DNA from: Ruminococcus sp.
GTDB taxonomy: Bacteria; Bacillota; Clostridia; Oscillospirales; Ruminococcaceae
Direction: 5' to 3'
Assembly (NCBI GenBank): GCA_015066865.1
Contig: SVNQ01000017.1
Span: 1-37,939 of the forward strand
DNA length: 37,939 nucleotides
Made by a program: the position numbers and the translations under genes
Shown: piece by piece, positions 23,936 through 32,369 of the stretch
How positions within the stretch are numbered: position 1 is the first letter of the stretch
Layout of the letters: each line of letters starts with the position of its first letter
Notes under the pieces: generated by a model
Databases searched by the model: none
The model's input: the letters and a program-made list of their open reading frames with translations, nothing else
What the model was told of the DNA's origin: nothing

Positions 23936-26013
23936 TATTTCAGGCTCCGTTCATATCCGCACTGGGGCTTTTCGCAGACAAGCTTGCCTGCCTTGCCGCC
24001 CTTCTGGAACAGTGTGGAACTGCACTGCGGGCAGGTTTCCTCCACGGGGACATTCCATGTCATAAAATTGCATTCGGGATAACCGCTGCATCCGTAAAAA
24101 CTTCTGCCGCGCTTTGATTTCTTCAGCACGATCTTGCTGCTGCAGAGCGGACACACACCGCCTGTTTCCTGCACGATCTTCTTGGTGTTGGTGCATTCGG
24201 GAAATCCGGGACATGCCAGAAATTTACCGAATCTGCCAATTTTGATCACCATGTTTCTTCCGCACTGCTCACAGACAACATCCGTTTCCTCATCGGGGAT
24301 CTTCACATGCTTGCCATCCATGGCACTTTCAGCCTGTTCGAGCGTCTTTGCAAAATCCTGATAGAAAGCTTCAAGGGTTGCAACCCAATCGGCTGTTCCC
24401 TGTTCCACATTGTCAAGATCGGTTTCCATTTTAGCAGTGAATGCGGTATCGACAATATGCTCAAAATGCTCCTTCATCAGCTGCGTGATGACCTCGCCAA
24501 GTGCCGTAGGTTTGAGCTGCTTGCCCTCACGTTCCACATACATTCTCGCAAGGATCGTGGTAATGGTCGGCGCATAGGTACTCGGTCTGCCGATGCCGTT
24601 TTCTTCAAGCGCCTTGATGAGCGTTGCTTCGGAGTATCTTGCGGGCGGCTGTGTGAAATGCTGGTTTCCGTCAAGGCTGATAACCTTGAGAACATCATTC
24701 ATTGCAAGCAGCGGCAGCATCTTCTGGTTTTCTTCTTCGTTTTCGTTCTTTTCCTCATACAGCACGGTAAAACCGTCAAACTGCACGGAATAGCCCGATG
24801 CCTTGAAAAGGCAGCCTGCTGCATCAATATCCACGGAAACCGTGTCAAGCAGGGCATTTGCCATCTGGCTTGCAATAAAGCGTTCCCAGATGAGCTTATA
24901 GAGCTTATACTGGTCGCTGCTCAGGCTGGATTTTACACGATCCGGCGTCAGGTCGGGCATGGAGGGACGAATCGCCTCATGTGCATCCTGTGCGCTTTTC
25001 TTGGATTTGAACACACGGGGCTTTTCGGGGAGATAATTCTCACCGTATACTGCCTTGATATATTCAGCTGCTGCCGCCTGTGCGTCGGCAGAAATGCGCA
25101 GACTATCGGTTCTCATATAAGTGATCAGACCCACTGCGCCCATGCCTTCAATTTCAATACCTTCGTAAAGCTCCTGCGCTGCCTTCATGGTTCTCTTGGA
25201 CTGGAATCCAAGACGCTTGGAAGCTTCCTGCTGCAGTGTGGAGGTAATGAACGGCGGTGCGGGCTGTTTCTTGGTCACACGCTTACGGATACCCGTAACC
25301 ACAAACTGTGCATTCTCCAGACGTGCAAGCAGCATCTGAGATTGCATCTCATTCGCAATTTCGATTTTTGTTCCGTCCACCGATACAAGTTTGGCATTGA
25401 ACTGTTTTGCACTATGGGGAGAACGAAGCTTTGCGTCGATGCTCCAGTATTCTCTCGGAACAAACGCGCGGATCTCCTCCTCCCTGTCCACGATCAGACG
25501 CACTGCAACGGACTGTACACGTCCTGCGGACAGACCACGCTTCACTTTCTTCCAGAGAAACGGACTGAGCTTATAGCCCACAAGTCTGTCCAGAATACGG
25601 CGTGCCTGCTGGGCGTTGACAAGATCCAGATCAATTCTGTGCGGATTCGCCATACCGCTTCGTACACCGGACTGGGTGATCTCATTAAATGCCACACGAT
25701 TATTGGCATTCATATCCAGATTCAGCATCTGTGCCAGATGCCATGAAATCGCTTCTCCCTCACGGTCAGGGTCAGTTGCGAGATATACACAGTCGCTTTT
25801 CTTCGCACGTTTCTTCAGATCTCTGATGATGTCTTCCTTGCCCTTCATGTCAAGATACTGCGGTGTGAAGCCATTTTCCACGTCCACGCCAAGCTTGGAC
25901 TTTGGCAGGTCACGGACATGCCCCATGGATGCGACAACTTCAAAATTCTTCCCCAGATATTTCTGTATGGTCTTAGCCTTTGCCGGGGACTCTACGATTA
26001 CTAAATTTGCCAT
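23935..26013 (-). CDS. topA: DNA topoisomerase I
   Basis: It relaxes negative supercoils by single-strand passage. The protein starts MANLVIVESPAKAKTIQKYLG and is 692 residues. It has a Toprim domain with DPDREGEAISWH, the active tyrosine Y299 in LITYMRTDS, and three C-terminal four-cysteine zinc modules (starting CEQCGR, CPLCSS and CPQCSS). I take the ATG at 26013 with AGGATGG upstream; a start 27 bases further up lacks a good site. dprA lies 35 bases upstream, another standard clostridial neighbour. Confidence 0.97.
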   Translation of the reverse strand: MANLVIVESPAKAKTIQKYLGKNFEVVASMGHVRDLPKSKLGVDVENGFTPQYLDMKGKEDIIRDLKKRAKKSDCVYLATDPDREGEAISWHLAQMLNLDMNANNRVAFNEITQSGVRSGMANPHRIDLDLVNAQQARRILDRLVGYKLSPFLWKKVKRGLSAGRVQSVAVRLIVDREEEIRAFVPREYWSIDAKLRSPHSAKQFNAKLVSVDGTKIEIANEMQSQMLLARLENAQFVVTGIRKRVTKKQPAPPFITSTLQQEASKRLGFQSKRTMKAAQELYEGIEIEGMGAVGLITYMRTDSLRISADAQAAAAEYIKAVYGENYLPEKPRVFKSKKSAQDAHEAIRPSMPDLTPDRVKSSLSSDQYKLYKLIWERFIASQMANALLDTVSVDIDAAGCLFKASGYSVQFDGFTVLYEEKNENEEENQKMLPLLAMNDVLKVISLDGNQHFTQPPARYSEATLIKALEENGIGRPSTYAPTITTILARMYVEREGKQLKPTALGEVITQLMKEHFEHIVDTAFTAKMETDLDNVEQGTADWVATLEAFYQDFAKTLEQAESAMDGKHVKIPDEETDVVCEQCGRNMVIKIGRFGKFLACPGFPECTNTKKIVQETGGVCPLCSSKIVLKKSKRGRSFYGCSGYPECNFMTWNVPVEETCPQCSSTLFQKGGKAGKLVCEKPQCGYERSLK

Positions 26014-26048
26014 ATTTTCGCCATCCTGCGGATGGCGCACGCTCCTTT

Positions 26049-27320
26049 CTACTGCGGTTCTGTACCGGTTCGGTCACCGGCTGTATCTACAAGTTCAAAC
26101 ACATCACGTTCTGTGTTTCGGATATATCCTGCCATTTCCAGTTCCATCATCAGAACGGTCACATACTGAAATTCCATTCCCAGCTGACAGCAAAGCTCAT
26201 TGGTGTTCTGTCCGCCGTTTTTCAACAGTGCGAGGATTTTCTGATGTTCCGGCGTGAAATTCTCCATCGGAATGTTCGGTTTGGTTTCCGGTTCAGAAAC
26301 AGGGGTACTGCGGACTCTTGTCCTTGCATTCTGTGTCTTTCGGGAAGCCTGCTTTTCCGACAATGACGGATCTATGCTGAATATCAGTGAATCCTGTGTT
26401 CGGGTTGCATTTTCGTCCGTAAACAGCGTTAGTTTATACGGATAACGCAGGTAATATGTGTAAAGCACATCCAGATAATTGAATACGGGATAAGCGCCGT
26501 CACGCAGAAAATTGACTACACCGCTGTAACGTGCATCAAACAGATCTCCCGGCGGAACACAAAACACATGTTTACCCTGCTCACAGGCAAGATTTGCAGT
26601 GATCAGCGCACCGCTCCGTGCACCTGCTTCCACAACAAGGACTGCTTCACTGATTCCGGAAAGTATCCGGTTTCTGACAGGAAAATGGTAGCCATTGGGC
26701 GGTGTGCCCGGAAAATACTCGGAAAGCAGCAATCCGTTTTCTGCAATTCTCTGCTTGAGCGCACGATTTTCTCTTGGATAGTCATAGTCCACGCCGCAGC
26801 CCAATACTGCAATTGTGGGCTTGCCTTCTTCAACGGCAGTCAGGTGTGCCGAGGCATCCAATCCGACTGCGCATCCGCTGACAAGGACGATCCCGCACTT
26901 GACAAGATCTTTGCAGAGCCATTTGGATACTTTCAGACTATAGGGCGACGGATGTCTTGTGCCGACCACTGTCAGCAGCATCGAGTCATGCAGCAGCTTC
27001 GGTTCACCCTTATAGAACAGCACAACCGGCGGATTATAAATATTGCGAAGTGGGTGCGGGTATAATTCACTGTCCCACGTCATGATTCCGATTCCATTTT
27101 TCTCGCAGTATGCCATAATATTCTCGCTCTGTTCGAGCTTAATACGTCTGACATTTTGTTTTTCCTTTTCATTGAGCAAACTGCAATCCGGATCATGCAG
27201 AACATAATAGACTTCCTTCAGCGTATCATACATCCTTGCAACTTCCAGTGTTTTGACATTTGCAACGCCAAACACCATCACAAGCCAAAGCCAGTATTTT
27301 GTTGATTCGCTCTGTGTCAT
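26049..27320 (-). CDS. dprA: DNA-processing protein DprA
   Basis: DprA binds incoming single-stranded DNA and loads RecA during transformation. The Rossmann-like core shows VVGTRHPSPYS, SGCAVGLDASAH, FPVRNRILSG and VVEAGARSGALITANLA. The 423 residues are longer than many DprA proteins because of a polar linker (about 320-365) before a C-terminal winged helix starting near FTPEHQKILALL. The trmH-like gene upstream ends three bases before the start. Other competence genes are not in the window. Confidence 0.95.
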   Translation of the reverse strand: MTQSESTKYWLWLVMVFGVANVKTLEVARMYDTLKEVYYVLHDPDCSLLNEKEKQNVRRIKLEQSENIMAYCEKNGIGIMTWDSELYPHPLRNIYNPPVVLFYKGEPKLLHDSMLLTVVGTRHPSPYSLKVSKWLCKDLVKCGIVLVSGCAVGLDASAHLTAVEEGKPTIAVLGCGVDYDYPRENRALKQRIAENGLLLSEYFPGTPPNGYHFPVRNRILSGISEAVLVVEAGARSGALITANLACEQGKHVFCVPPGDLFDARYSGVVNFLRDGAYPVFNYLDVLYTYYLRYPYKLTLFTDENATRTQDSLIFSIDPSLSEKQASRKTQNARTRVRSTPVSEPETKPNIPMENFTPEHQKILALLKNGGQNTNELCCQLGMEFQYVTVLMMELEMAGYIRNTERDVFELVDTAGDRTGTEPQ

Positions 27321-27323
27321 AGG

Positions 27324-28127
27324 TCACACCCCGTTCTTCATCATTTCCCACATCAGAATCCCGGCAGCCATTGCGGCATTGAGAGATTCAGGGCCTCCCC
27401 GCATGGGAATTGTTACTGCCGTATCACAGGCAGCGATCACATCGGCGGGCAATCCGTTTCCTTCGTTGCCGATCCACACGGCACAACCGTCTGAAAAGCT
27501 GCATTCCGTAAGTTTTACGGCATGGCTTGCCGGAACTGCAGCGTAGCTGTGGATTCCCTTTGCATGCAGAATCTGCAGCAAAACAGCGGCATCCCCTTCT
27601 TCATACACCGGTACACGGAACACCGAACCCATTGTGGCACGAACCACTTTAGGGCTGTAGAGTTCACAGCTTCCGACAGAAAGTATGGCATCCACACCGA
27701 GTGCATCCGCAGTCCGGAGGATCATTCCCATATTTCCCGGATCCTGCAAACTGCACAGCACAAGGTATTTTCCGGATGCTCTGAGAGCATCCGCAAGCGG
27801 TCTGCGCTCAGGAATACGGCATACAGCAAAAACACCCTGCGTATGCTCCGTATCCGTCATCACATCTCCGACTGCATCGGAAATATGGAGCAGCTTTCCT
27901 GTTTCCTGCATGTGTTCTTCTATGGCATCACCGTGCTTTTCCCATGCACTGTCGGTAACAAAGACCTGCTGAACACAGCCGGTTTTTGAGAGTGCATCAC
28001 ATACGATACGAAGTCCCTCAATGACAAACAGTCCCTCCGTTCTGCGTGCCTTTTTCTGATCGCGCAGACGTCTGTAATGCTTGATGGCTGGATTATCTTT
28101 TGCCGTAATTCTGACGTTTTCTCGCAT
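27324..28127 (-). CDS. TrmH/SpoU-family RNA 2'-O-methyltransferase
   Basis: This is a 267-residue SPOUT enzyme from the ATG at 28127, which has GGAGG about seven bases upstream. It has an N-terminal substrate-binding segment (ARRTEGLFVIEGLRIV) and the three SPOUT motifs: LQDPGNMGMILRTADA, VWIGNEGNGLP and IPMRGGPESLNAAMAAGIL. These form the knotted SAM site. Homologues methylate a ribose in 23S rRNA or tRNA; the exact nucleotide cannot be inferred. It is the first gene of the long - strand block ending at leuS. Confidence 0.93.
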   Translation of the reverse strand: MRENVRITAKDNPAIKHYRRLRDQKKARRTEGLFVIEGLRIVCDALSKTGCVQQVFVTDSAWEKHGDAIEEHMQETGKLLHISDAVGDVMTDTEHTQGVFAVCRIPERRPLADALRASGKYLVLCSLQDPGNMGMILRTADALGVDAILSVGSCELYSPKVVRATMGSVFRVPVYEEGDAAVLLQILHAKGIHSYAAVPASHAVKLTECSFSDGCAVWIGNEGNGLPADVIAACDTAVTIPMRGGPESLNAAMAAGILMWEMMKNGV

Positions 28128-28163
28128 GGGAAGCCTCCGGTTTCTAAAACTGTAATGTATAAC

Positions 28164-28198
28164 AAAACACGCTCTTTGACTTTTCAAGAGCGTGTTTT
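28164..28198 (-). terminator. Intrinsic terminator of the infC operon
   Basis: A perfect 13-bp inverted repeat (AAAACACGCTCTT and AAGAGCGTGTTTT) around a 9-base loop lies 9 bases past the rplT stop. The U-run on the - strand comes from the stem end (TTTTGTTAT). Confidence 0.85.
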
Positions 28199-28206
28199 GA
28201 CAAAAA

Positions 28207-28560
28207 TCAAAGTGCTGCCTTTGCCTTTTCTACGATTGCTGCAAAGCCTGCTGCATCGTTAATTGCGATCTCGGAGAGCATCTTTCTGTTCAGTGTGATG
28301 CCTGCCTTCTTGCAGCCGTTCATGAATGTAGAATAGTTCATGCCGTTCATCTTAGCTGCTGCGGAAATTCTGGTGATCCAGAGCTGTCTGAAGTTTCTCT
28401 TCTTCTGCTTTCTGCCTACATATGCATACTGGCCGGACTTCATTACAGCCTGCTTCGCCATCTTAAAATGCTTGCTCTTTGCGCCAAAGTAGCCCTTTGC
28501 CAGCTTCAGAGTTTTATTTCTTCTCTTACGAGTCATCATTGCACCCTTAATACGTGCCAT
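28207..28560 (-). CDS. rplT: Large ribosomal subunit protein bL20
   Basis: bL20 binds 23S rRNA early in assembly and represses its own operon in several bacteria. The protein starts [16 protein letters not shown] and is 117 residues; [17 protein letters not shown] is family-typical. The ATG at 28560 has GGAGG about 9 bases upstream. It is the last gene of infC-rpmI-rplT. Confidence 0.98.
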   Translation of the reverse strand: MARIKGAMMTRKRRNKTLKLAKGYFGAKSKHFKMAKQAVMKSGQYAYVGRKQKKRNFRQLWITRISAAAKMNGMNYSTFMNGCKKAGITLNRKMLSEIAINDAAGFAAIVEKAKAAL

Positions 28561-28626
28561 CGTCATCTACCTCCGTATATTTCAAATTTCGCTGTTTCTT
28601 GCTCTTTTTCTTCCCTAAGCTTCTGC

Positions 28627-28830
28627 TTACAGATAAGGAACGAGCTTCTTGATTGTCGGTGCGTTGGTTACGTCTGCAACGCCTGCGCCTCTTGCAATTC
28701 TCTTGCGCTTAGTGTCCTTCTGTGTCAGTCTGTGACGCTTGTTTGTGTGCTGGTACTTTACCTTGCCGTTTGCTGTGAGCTTGAAACGCTTCTTTGCACC
28801 GGAATGTGTTTTTACTTTCACCTTTGCCAT
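28627..28830 (-). CDS. rpmI: Large ribosomal subunit protein bL35
   Basis: This is a 67-residue basic protein beginning [16 protein letters not shown] with [14 protein letters not shown] in the middle, a textbook bL35. GGAGG precedes the ATG, and infC ends 16 bases upstream. Confidence 0.98.
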   Translation of the reverse strand: MAKVKVKTHSGAKKRFKLTANGKVKYQHTNKRHRLTQKDTKRKRIARGAGVADVTNAPTIKKLVPYL

Positions 28831-28846
28831 GAGTAGTTCCTCCTTT

Positions 28847-29365
28847 TTACTTGGATGCTTTCGGGGATATGAACATTACAATGCTGCGCCCTTCCATCTT
28901 TGCAGGTTTTTCAACCGTGCCGACTTCAGCACATGCTTCCTTGAATTTCATCAGCAGTTCTTCGCCAATCTGCGGATGTGCAATCGCACGCTTACGGAAT
29001 CTGACCGATACCTTCAGCTTATCACCCGAACTCAGAAATTTAATTGCCTGATTTACCTTTGTTTCAAAATCGTGTGTGTCAATTGCGGAAAACATTCTGA
29101 TCTCCTTGATTGATACCACTTTCTGATTTTTCCTTGCTTCCTTCTCACGCTTCTGCTGTTCAAAACAGTACTTTCCATAATCCATGATACGGCATACAGG
29201 CGGCTTCGCCTGCGGCGCAATCTTCACAAGGTCAAGATTCTTCTCATAGGCAATCTTCTGCGCATCTTTTGCTGACATGACGCCAAGCTTGGTTCCGTCG
29301 GCATCAATGACCAAAATTTCCTTGTCTCTGATCAATTCATTGATCTGCATGTCCTGTTTACTTAT
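28847..29365 (-). CDS. infC: Translation initiation factor IF-3, apparent AUA start
   Basis: IF-3 binds the 30S subunit, discriminates start codons and blocks early 50S joining. Both domains are present: [17 protein letters not shown] ends the N-domain, and the C-domain has [14 protein letters not shown]. No ATG fits: the first one (29350) has AGGA one base away and would truncate the conserved N-terminus. ATA at 29363-29365 ([14 protein letters not shown]) lies six bases after GGGGGTG and matches the N-terminus of other IF-3 proteins, giving 172 residues. A TTG at 29380 or GTG at 29374 would overlap that site. Non-standard start codons are the known basis of IF-3 autoregulation. Confidence 0.93.
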   Translation of the reverse strand: MSKQDMQINELIRDKEILVIDADGTKLGVMSAKDAQKIAYEKNLDLVKIAPQAKPPVCRIMDYGKYCFEQQKREKEARKNQKVVSIKEIRMFSAIDTHDFETKVNQAIKFLSSGDKLKVSVRFRKRAIAHPQIGEELLMKFKEACAEVGTVEKPAKMEGRSIVMFISPKASK

Positions 29366-29562
29366 TGCGGGCACCCCCAAGCATTAAAATTTAAAACAAA
29401 AATGAGTGCGGACACTCGTCTGCACTCACCATTACATCATTCCACACACATACGGACAAAATTGATCTGTATGCAGGAAATAACATATTGACCGTTTCGG
29501 CAATCGACTGCGTCGGGTCAAACGGTGAGCCACAAATTGTGTCTGCTTTGTTTTCGTATATT
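29366..29562 (-). promoter_or_regulatory. Structured leader of infC-rpmI-rplT
   Basis: About 190 bases separate the promoter from infC. Several inverted repeats are visible in order: ACCGTTT with AAACGGT, GCATAC with GTATGTG, and the terminator-like hairpin at 29404-29427. This is the expected layout of an attenuated ribosomal-protein leader, such as the L20 leader of Bacillus. Whether L20 binds here is inference. Confidence 0.65.
29395..29428 (-). terminator. Attenuator-type terminator in the infC leader
   Basis: GAGTGC and GCACTC (29404-29409, 29422-29427), extended by GAC/GTC after one mismatch, form a hairpin followed on the - strand by ATTTTTGTTTT. It stands 30-40 bases before the infC start, so it can only act as a conditional terminator. 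Confidence 0.75.
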
Positions 29563-29591
29563 ATTATAAACTATATTTTGGGTTTTGTCAA
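29563..29591 (-). promoter_or_regulatory. Consensus promoter for infC-rpmI-rplT
   Basis: On the - strand a perfect TTGACA (29586-29591) and a perfect TATAAT (29563-29568) are 17 bases apart. Confidence 0.93.
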
Positions 29592-29670
29592 GCCTTTTCC
29601 GTAATTTTTTTAAAATGTTTGTTTTTTCGGAAATATTTTGAAAATATGTTCTAAAAAATCCAATTACCTA

Positions 29671-29700
29671 TTGCAATTTCAACATAAAATGTGTTATAAT
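29671..29700 (+). promoter_or_regulatory. Promoter for the phoH-ybeY-era operon
   Basis: TTGCAA (29671-29676) and TATAAT (29695-29700) are 18 bases apart on the + strand. The leader to phoH holds a perfect 7-bp hairpin (CAGTCCG and CGGACTG, 29716-29735) and a CAGGAG ribosome site. Confidence 0.75.
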
Positions 29701-29765
29701 GTATAGTAGAGTGTGCAGTCCGTTTTGGCGGACTGTAAATTATCATTTTCAGATCAGGAGTATAC

Positions 29766-30731
29766 ATGGCAGAAAAAATTGTAAAACTTGAAAATATCGC
29801 TAAAATTCCTGAATTATTTGGCAGCTGTGACGAGAACCTGCATGCCATTCAGAGGGAATACAATGTTATACTGTTCTACCGTGGTGCGGACATTCACATC
29901 ACGGGTGAACCGGAACAGACCGAGAAAGCCGCCAATGCCATTCGGCTGCTCATGGAACTTGCAGAAAAGGGACAGCATCTGACAGAACAGACCGTCCGTT
30001 ATGTCACCTCGATGGTTTCGGATGGTGAGGCTGAAGCTCTGCATAATTTCAACGGAGATGGCATCTGCATCACGACAAGCGGCAAGGTCGTTCGTCCGAA
30101 AACAGTCGGACAGCGCAAATATGTGGATGCCATTGCTAAAAACACGATCGTCCTTGGCGTAGGACCTGCCGGTACGGGAAAAACCTATCTGGCTGTTGCA
30201 CTTGCTGTCAGGGCATTCCGTGCACATGAGGTACAGAAGATCATTCTGACAAGACCCGCTGTTGAAGCAGGTGAAAAGCTTGGTTTTCTGCCGGGTGATC
30301 TGCAGGAGAAGGTTGATCCCTATCTGCGCCCGCTTTATGATGCATTGTTTGATATGTTTGGTGCGGAGACCTTTGCACGGCACATGGAAAAGAATATCAT
30401 TGAAGTCGCACCCCTCGCTTACATGAGAGGACGCACATTGGATGACGCATTCATCATTCTGGATGAAGCACAGAATACCACCTCCGAGCAGATCAAAATG
30501 TGTCTGACAAGACTCGGTGCTAACAGCAAAATGGTCATTACGGGCGATATTACGCAGATCGATCTGCCGGAAAAACGTAAGTCCGGTCTGATCGAGGCAA
30601 TGAAGGTTCTGCGCAATGTCGAGGATATTGCAACCATCAGATTTTCGGATAAGGACGTTGTCCGCCACAAGATCGTTCAGGACATTATTAAGGCTTATGA
30701 AGCCTACCATAAAGAAGGGAGAAAATCATAA
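29766..30731 (+). CDS. phoH: PhoH-family ATPase
   Basis: The 321-residue protein has a short N-terminal KH-like region and a P-loop ATPase domain with GPAGTGKTYLA (Walker A) and FIILDEAQNTT (Walker B); LTRPAVEAGEKLGFLPGD and TGDITQIDLP are characteristic. PhoH proteins are RNA-linked helicase-like ATPases whose exact job is not settled. The ATG at 29766 has CAGGAG seven to eight bases before it. Its stop shares one base with ybeY (TAATG), and phoH-ybeY-era is a widely conserved ribosome-maturation unit. Confidence 0.95.
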   Translation: MAEKIVKLENIAKIPELFGSCDENLHAIQREYNVILFYRGADIHITGEPEQTEKAANAIRLLMELAEKGQHLTEQTVRYVTSMVSDGEAEALHNFNGDGICITTSGKVVRPKTVGQRKYVDAIAKNTIVLGVGPAGTGKTYLAVALAVRAFRAHEVQKIILTRPAVEAGEKLGFLPGDLQEKVDPYLRPLYDALFDMFGAETFARHMEKNIIEVAPLAYMRGRTLDDAFIILDEAQNTTSEQIKMCLTRLGANSKMVITGDITQIDLPEKRKSGLIEAMKVLRNVEDIATIRFSDKDVVRHKIVQDIIKAYEAYHKEGRKS

Positions 30732-31240
30732 TGCAGCAAGCAGGTAAATTGAAGGTTTATGTGAGGAATAATCAGAGCGACGTCAAGATTCCTTCGGGAA
30801 TCCGTCTGCTGATCAGACGCTGCTGTCATGCAGTGCTGGTATCCGAAGGCTTTACAAAGGATGCAGAAGTCAGTGTTTCCTTTGTTTCCAATAATGAGAT
30901 CCGCAGTCTGAACAAGCTGTACCGCGAAAAGGACAGCGTGACAGATGTACTTTCCTTCCCGCTGACGGATTCCGACGGCACGATGGAAACCAATGCGCAG
31001 ACGGGCTTTGTCCTGCTGGGCGACATTGTGATTTCCATAGAAACAGCTGTGAAGCAGGCATCCATTTATGGGCATTCTTTGGATCGAGAAATCGGTTTCC
31101 TGACGGTACATTCGATGCTCCATCTGTTGGGCTACGATCATGAAACCAGCAAGCTTGATGAGAGAATCATGCGTGAAAAGGAAGAAGCAGTGCTTGAAAA
31201 GCTGGGTATCTCCAGAGATATGACGTTTGTTACAGAATAA
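30731..31240 (+). CDS. ybeY: rRNA maturation endoribonuclease YbeY
   Basis: YbeY acts in 16S rRNA 3'-end maturation and ribosome quality control. The 169 residues include VSFVSNNEIRSLNKLYR, ATDVL-like VTDVLSFPL, and the zinc site TVHSMLHLLGYDHE (HxxxHxxxxxH). The start overlaps phoH by one base and is preceded by GGGAG. The usual diacylglycerol kinase gene between ybeY and era is absent here; era starts 22 bases later. Confidence 0.95.
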   Translation: MQQAGKLKVYVRNNQSDVKIPSGIRLLIRRCCHAVLVSEGFTKDAEVSVSFVSNNEIRSLNKLYREKDSVTDVLSFPLTDSDGTMETNAQTGFVLLGDIVISIETAVKQASIYGHSLDREIGFLTVHSMLHLLGYDHETSKLDERIMREKEEAVLEKLGISRDMTFVTE

Positions 31241-31262
31241 CATAGTAACAGAAAGGCAAAGT

Positions 31263-32159
31263 ATGACAAAAACTATTTTTCTGACACTCTCCGGCAGAAC
31301 CAATGCCGGTAAATCTACATTGCTCAATGCGCTGATCGGCGAGAAGATCGCCTCCGTCAGCAGCAAGCCGCAGACCACCAGAACACGAATTACGGGCATT
31401 CTGACAAAGGATGAAACGCAGTATGTGTTCATTGACACCCCCGGTCTGCACAAGCCGAAGAACAAGCTCAGCACGCATATGCTGAAAACTGCGGAAAGCT
31501 CCGCTGCGGATGCGGACGCTGTGCTGTATGTGATCGACTGCACTAAGAAACTGCACGAGCAGGACGAAGCGATGCTCAAAACCATCCGTGACAAAAAGAT
31601 CGCCTGCATTATTGTCGTGAACAAAGTCGATCTTTTACAGGATAAATCTGCGATGATGCCGCTTTTGCTGCGGCTGAACAATGAATACAATCCCCATGCG
31701 ATCATTCCCGTAAGCGCCTATGAAAAGGACGGTCTGGAGGAAATTATGGCGGCGGCTGAGGAACTTGCAAAGCCCTCCGTACATTTCTTCCCTGATGATT
31801 CCTTCACTGACCAGCCCGAACGTGTGCTGGCTGCCGAGATGGTGCGTGAAAAACTCCTGCGCCTGCTCAATGACGAAGTTCCGCACGGTATTGCGGTAAC
31901 GGTGGAAACCATGCGGGAGCGTGACGAGAAGGATATTCTCGATATTTCTGCTGTTATTTACTGCGAGAGGGATTCCCACAAGGGCATCATTATCGGCAAG
32001 CAGGGCAGCATGCTCAAGAAAATTGCAAGCTCCGCAAGACGTGATCTGGAGCAGTTCTTTGAAATTCAGGTGAACCTCCAGTGCTTCGTGAAAGTGAAAG
32101 AAGGCTGGCGCAACAAGGAAGGACTCATCCGCAGCTTTGGGCTGTCAGAGGAATCCTGA
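31263..32159 (+). CDS. era: Ribosome-assembly GTPase Era
   Basis: Era binds the 3' end of 16S rRNA and helps 30S maturation. The protein starts MTKTIFLTLSGRTNAGKST and is 298 residues. G1 is GRTNAGKS (10-17), then DTPGLHKPKN (G3), NKVD (G4), and a C-terminal KH domain with GIIIGKQGSMLKKI. The ATG at 31263 follows GAAAGGC; a longer in-frame start would overlap ybeY. Confidence 0.97.
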   Translation: MTKTIFLTLSGRTNAGKSTLLNALIGEKIASVSSKPQTTRTRITGILTKDETQYVFIDTPGLHKPKNKLSTHMLKTAESSAADADAVLYVIDCTKKLHEQDEAMLKTIRDKKIACIIVVNKVDLLQDKSAMMPLLLRLNNEYNPHAIIPVSAYEKDGLEEIMAAAEELAKPSVHFFPDDSFTDQPERVLAAEMVREKLLRLLNDEVPHGIAVTVETMRERDEKDILDISAVIYCERDSHKGIIIGKQGSMLKKIASSARRDLEQFFEIQVNLQCFVKVKEGWRNKEGLIRSFGLSEES

Positions 32160-32231
32160 TCCTGCTTTTCCGCATACTCCCAGTGATATTTTTCGATGTA
32201 CAAGCGGATACTATCACCGGAGGGATGCAGT

Positions 32232-32369
32232 ATGACAGCGGATATGCTTTGGGAGAAATTCCGGACAAGCGGCAGCATTGCGGATTATCTGCAATACGCC
32301 GCACAGAAAGGGTGTAACGATCTTGCTGACAGTGAAGGGCGTTGTACTGACGCAGAAGCCGGTCGGTGA
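32232..32369 (+). CDS. YqzL-like small protein between era and recO
   Basis: A 45-residue protein begins MTADMLWEKFRTSGSIADYL. The pattern W-x2-F-x2-[ST]-G-x-I-x2-Y-L-x-Y is that of YqzL, a short Bacillus protein also encoded between era and recO. A strong GGAGG lies 8 bases before the ATG. The last 47 bases overlap recO in another frame, so the C-terminal half may be unconstrained. Function unknown. Position, ribosome site and motif together make it a likely real gene. Confidence 0.7.
   Translation: MTADMLWEKFRTSGSIADYLQYAAQKGCNDLADSEGRCTDAEAGR

Noticed and set aside
24307..25746. A 479-codon open frame on the + strand
   Set aside because: Antisense shadow of topA, which is intact with its Toprim, tyrosine and zinc motifs.
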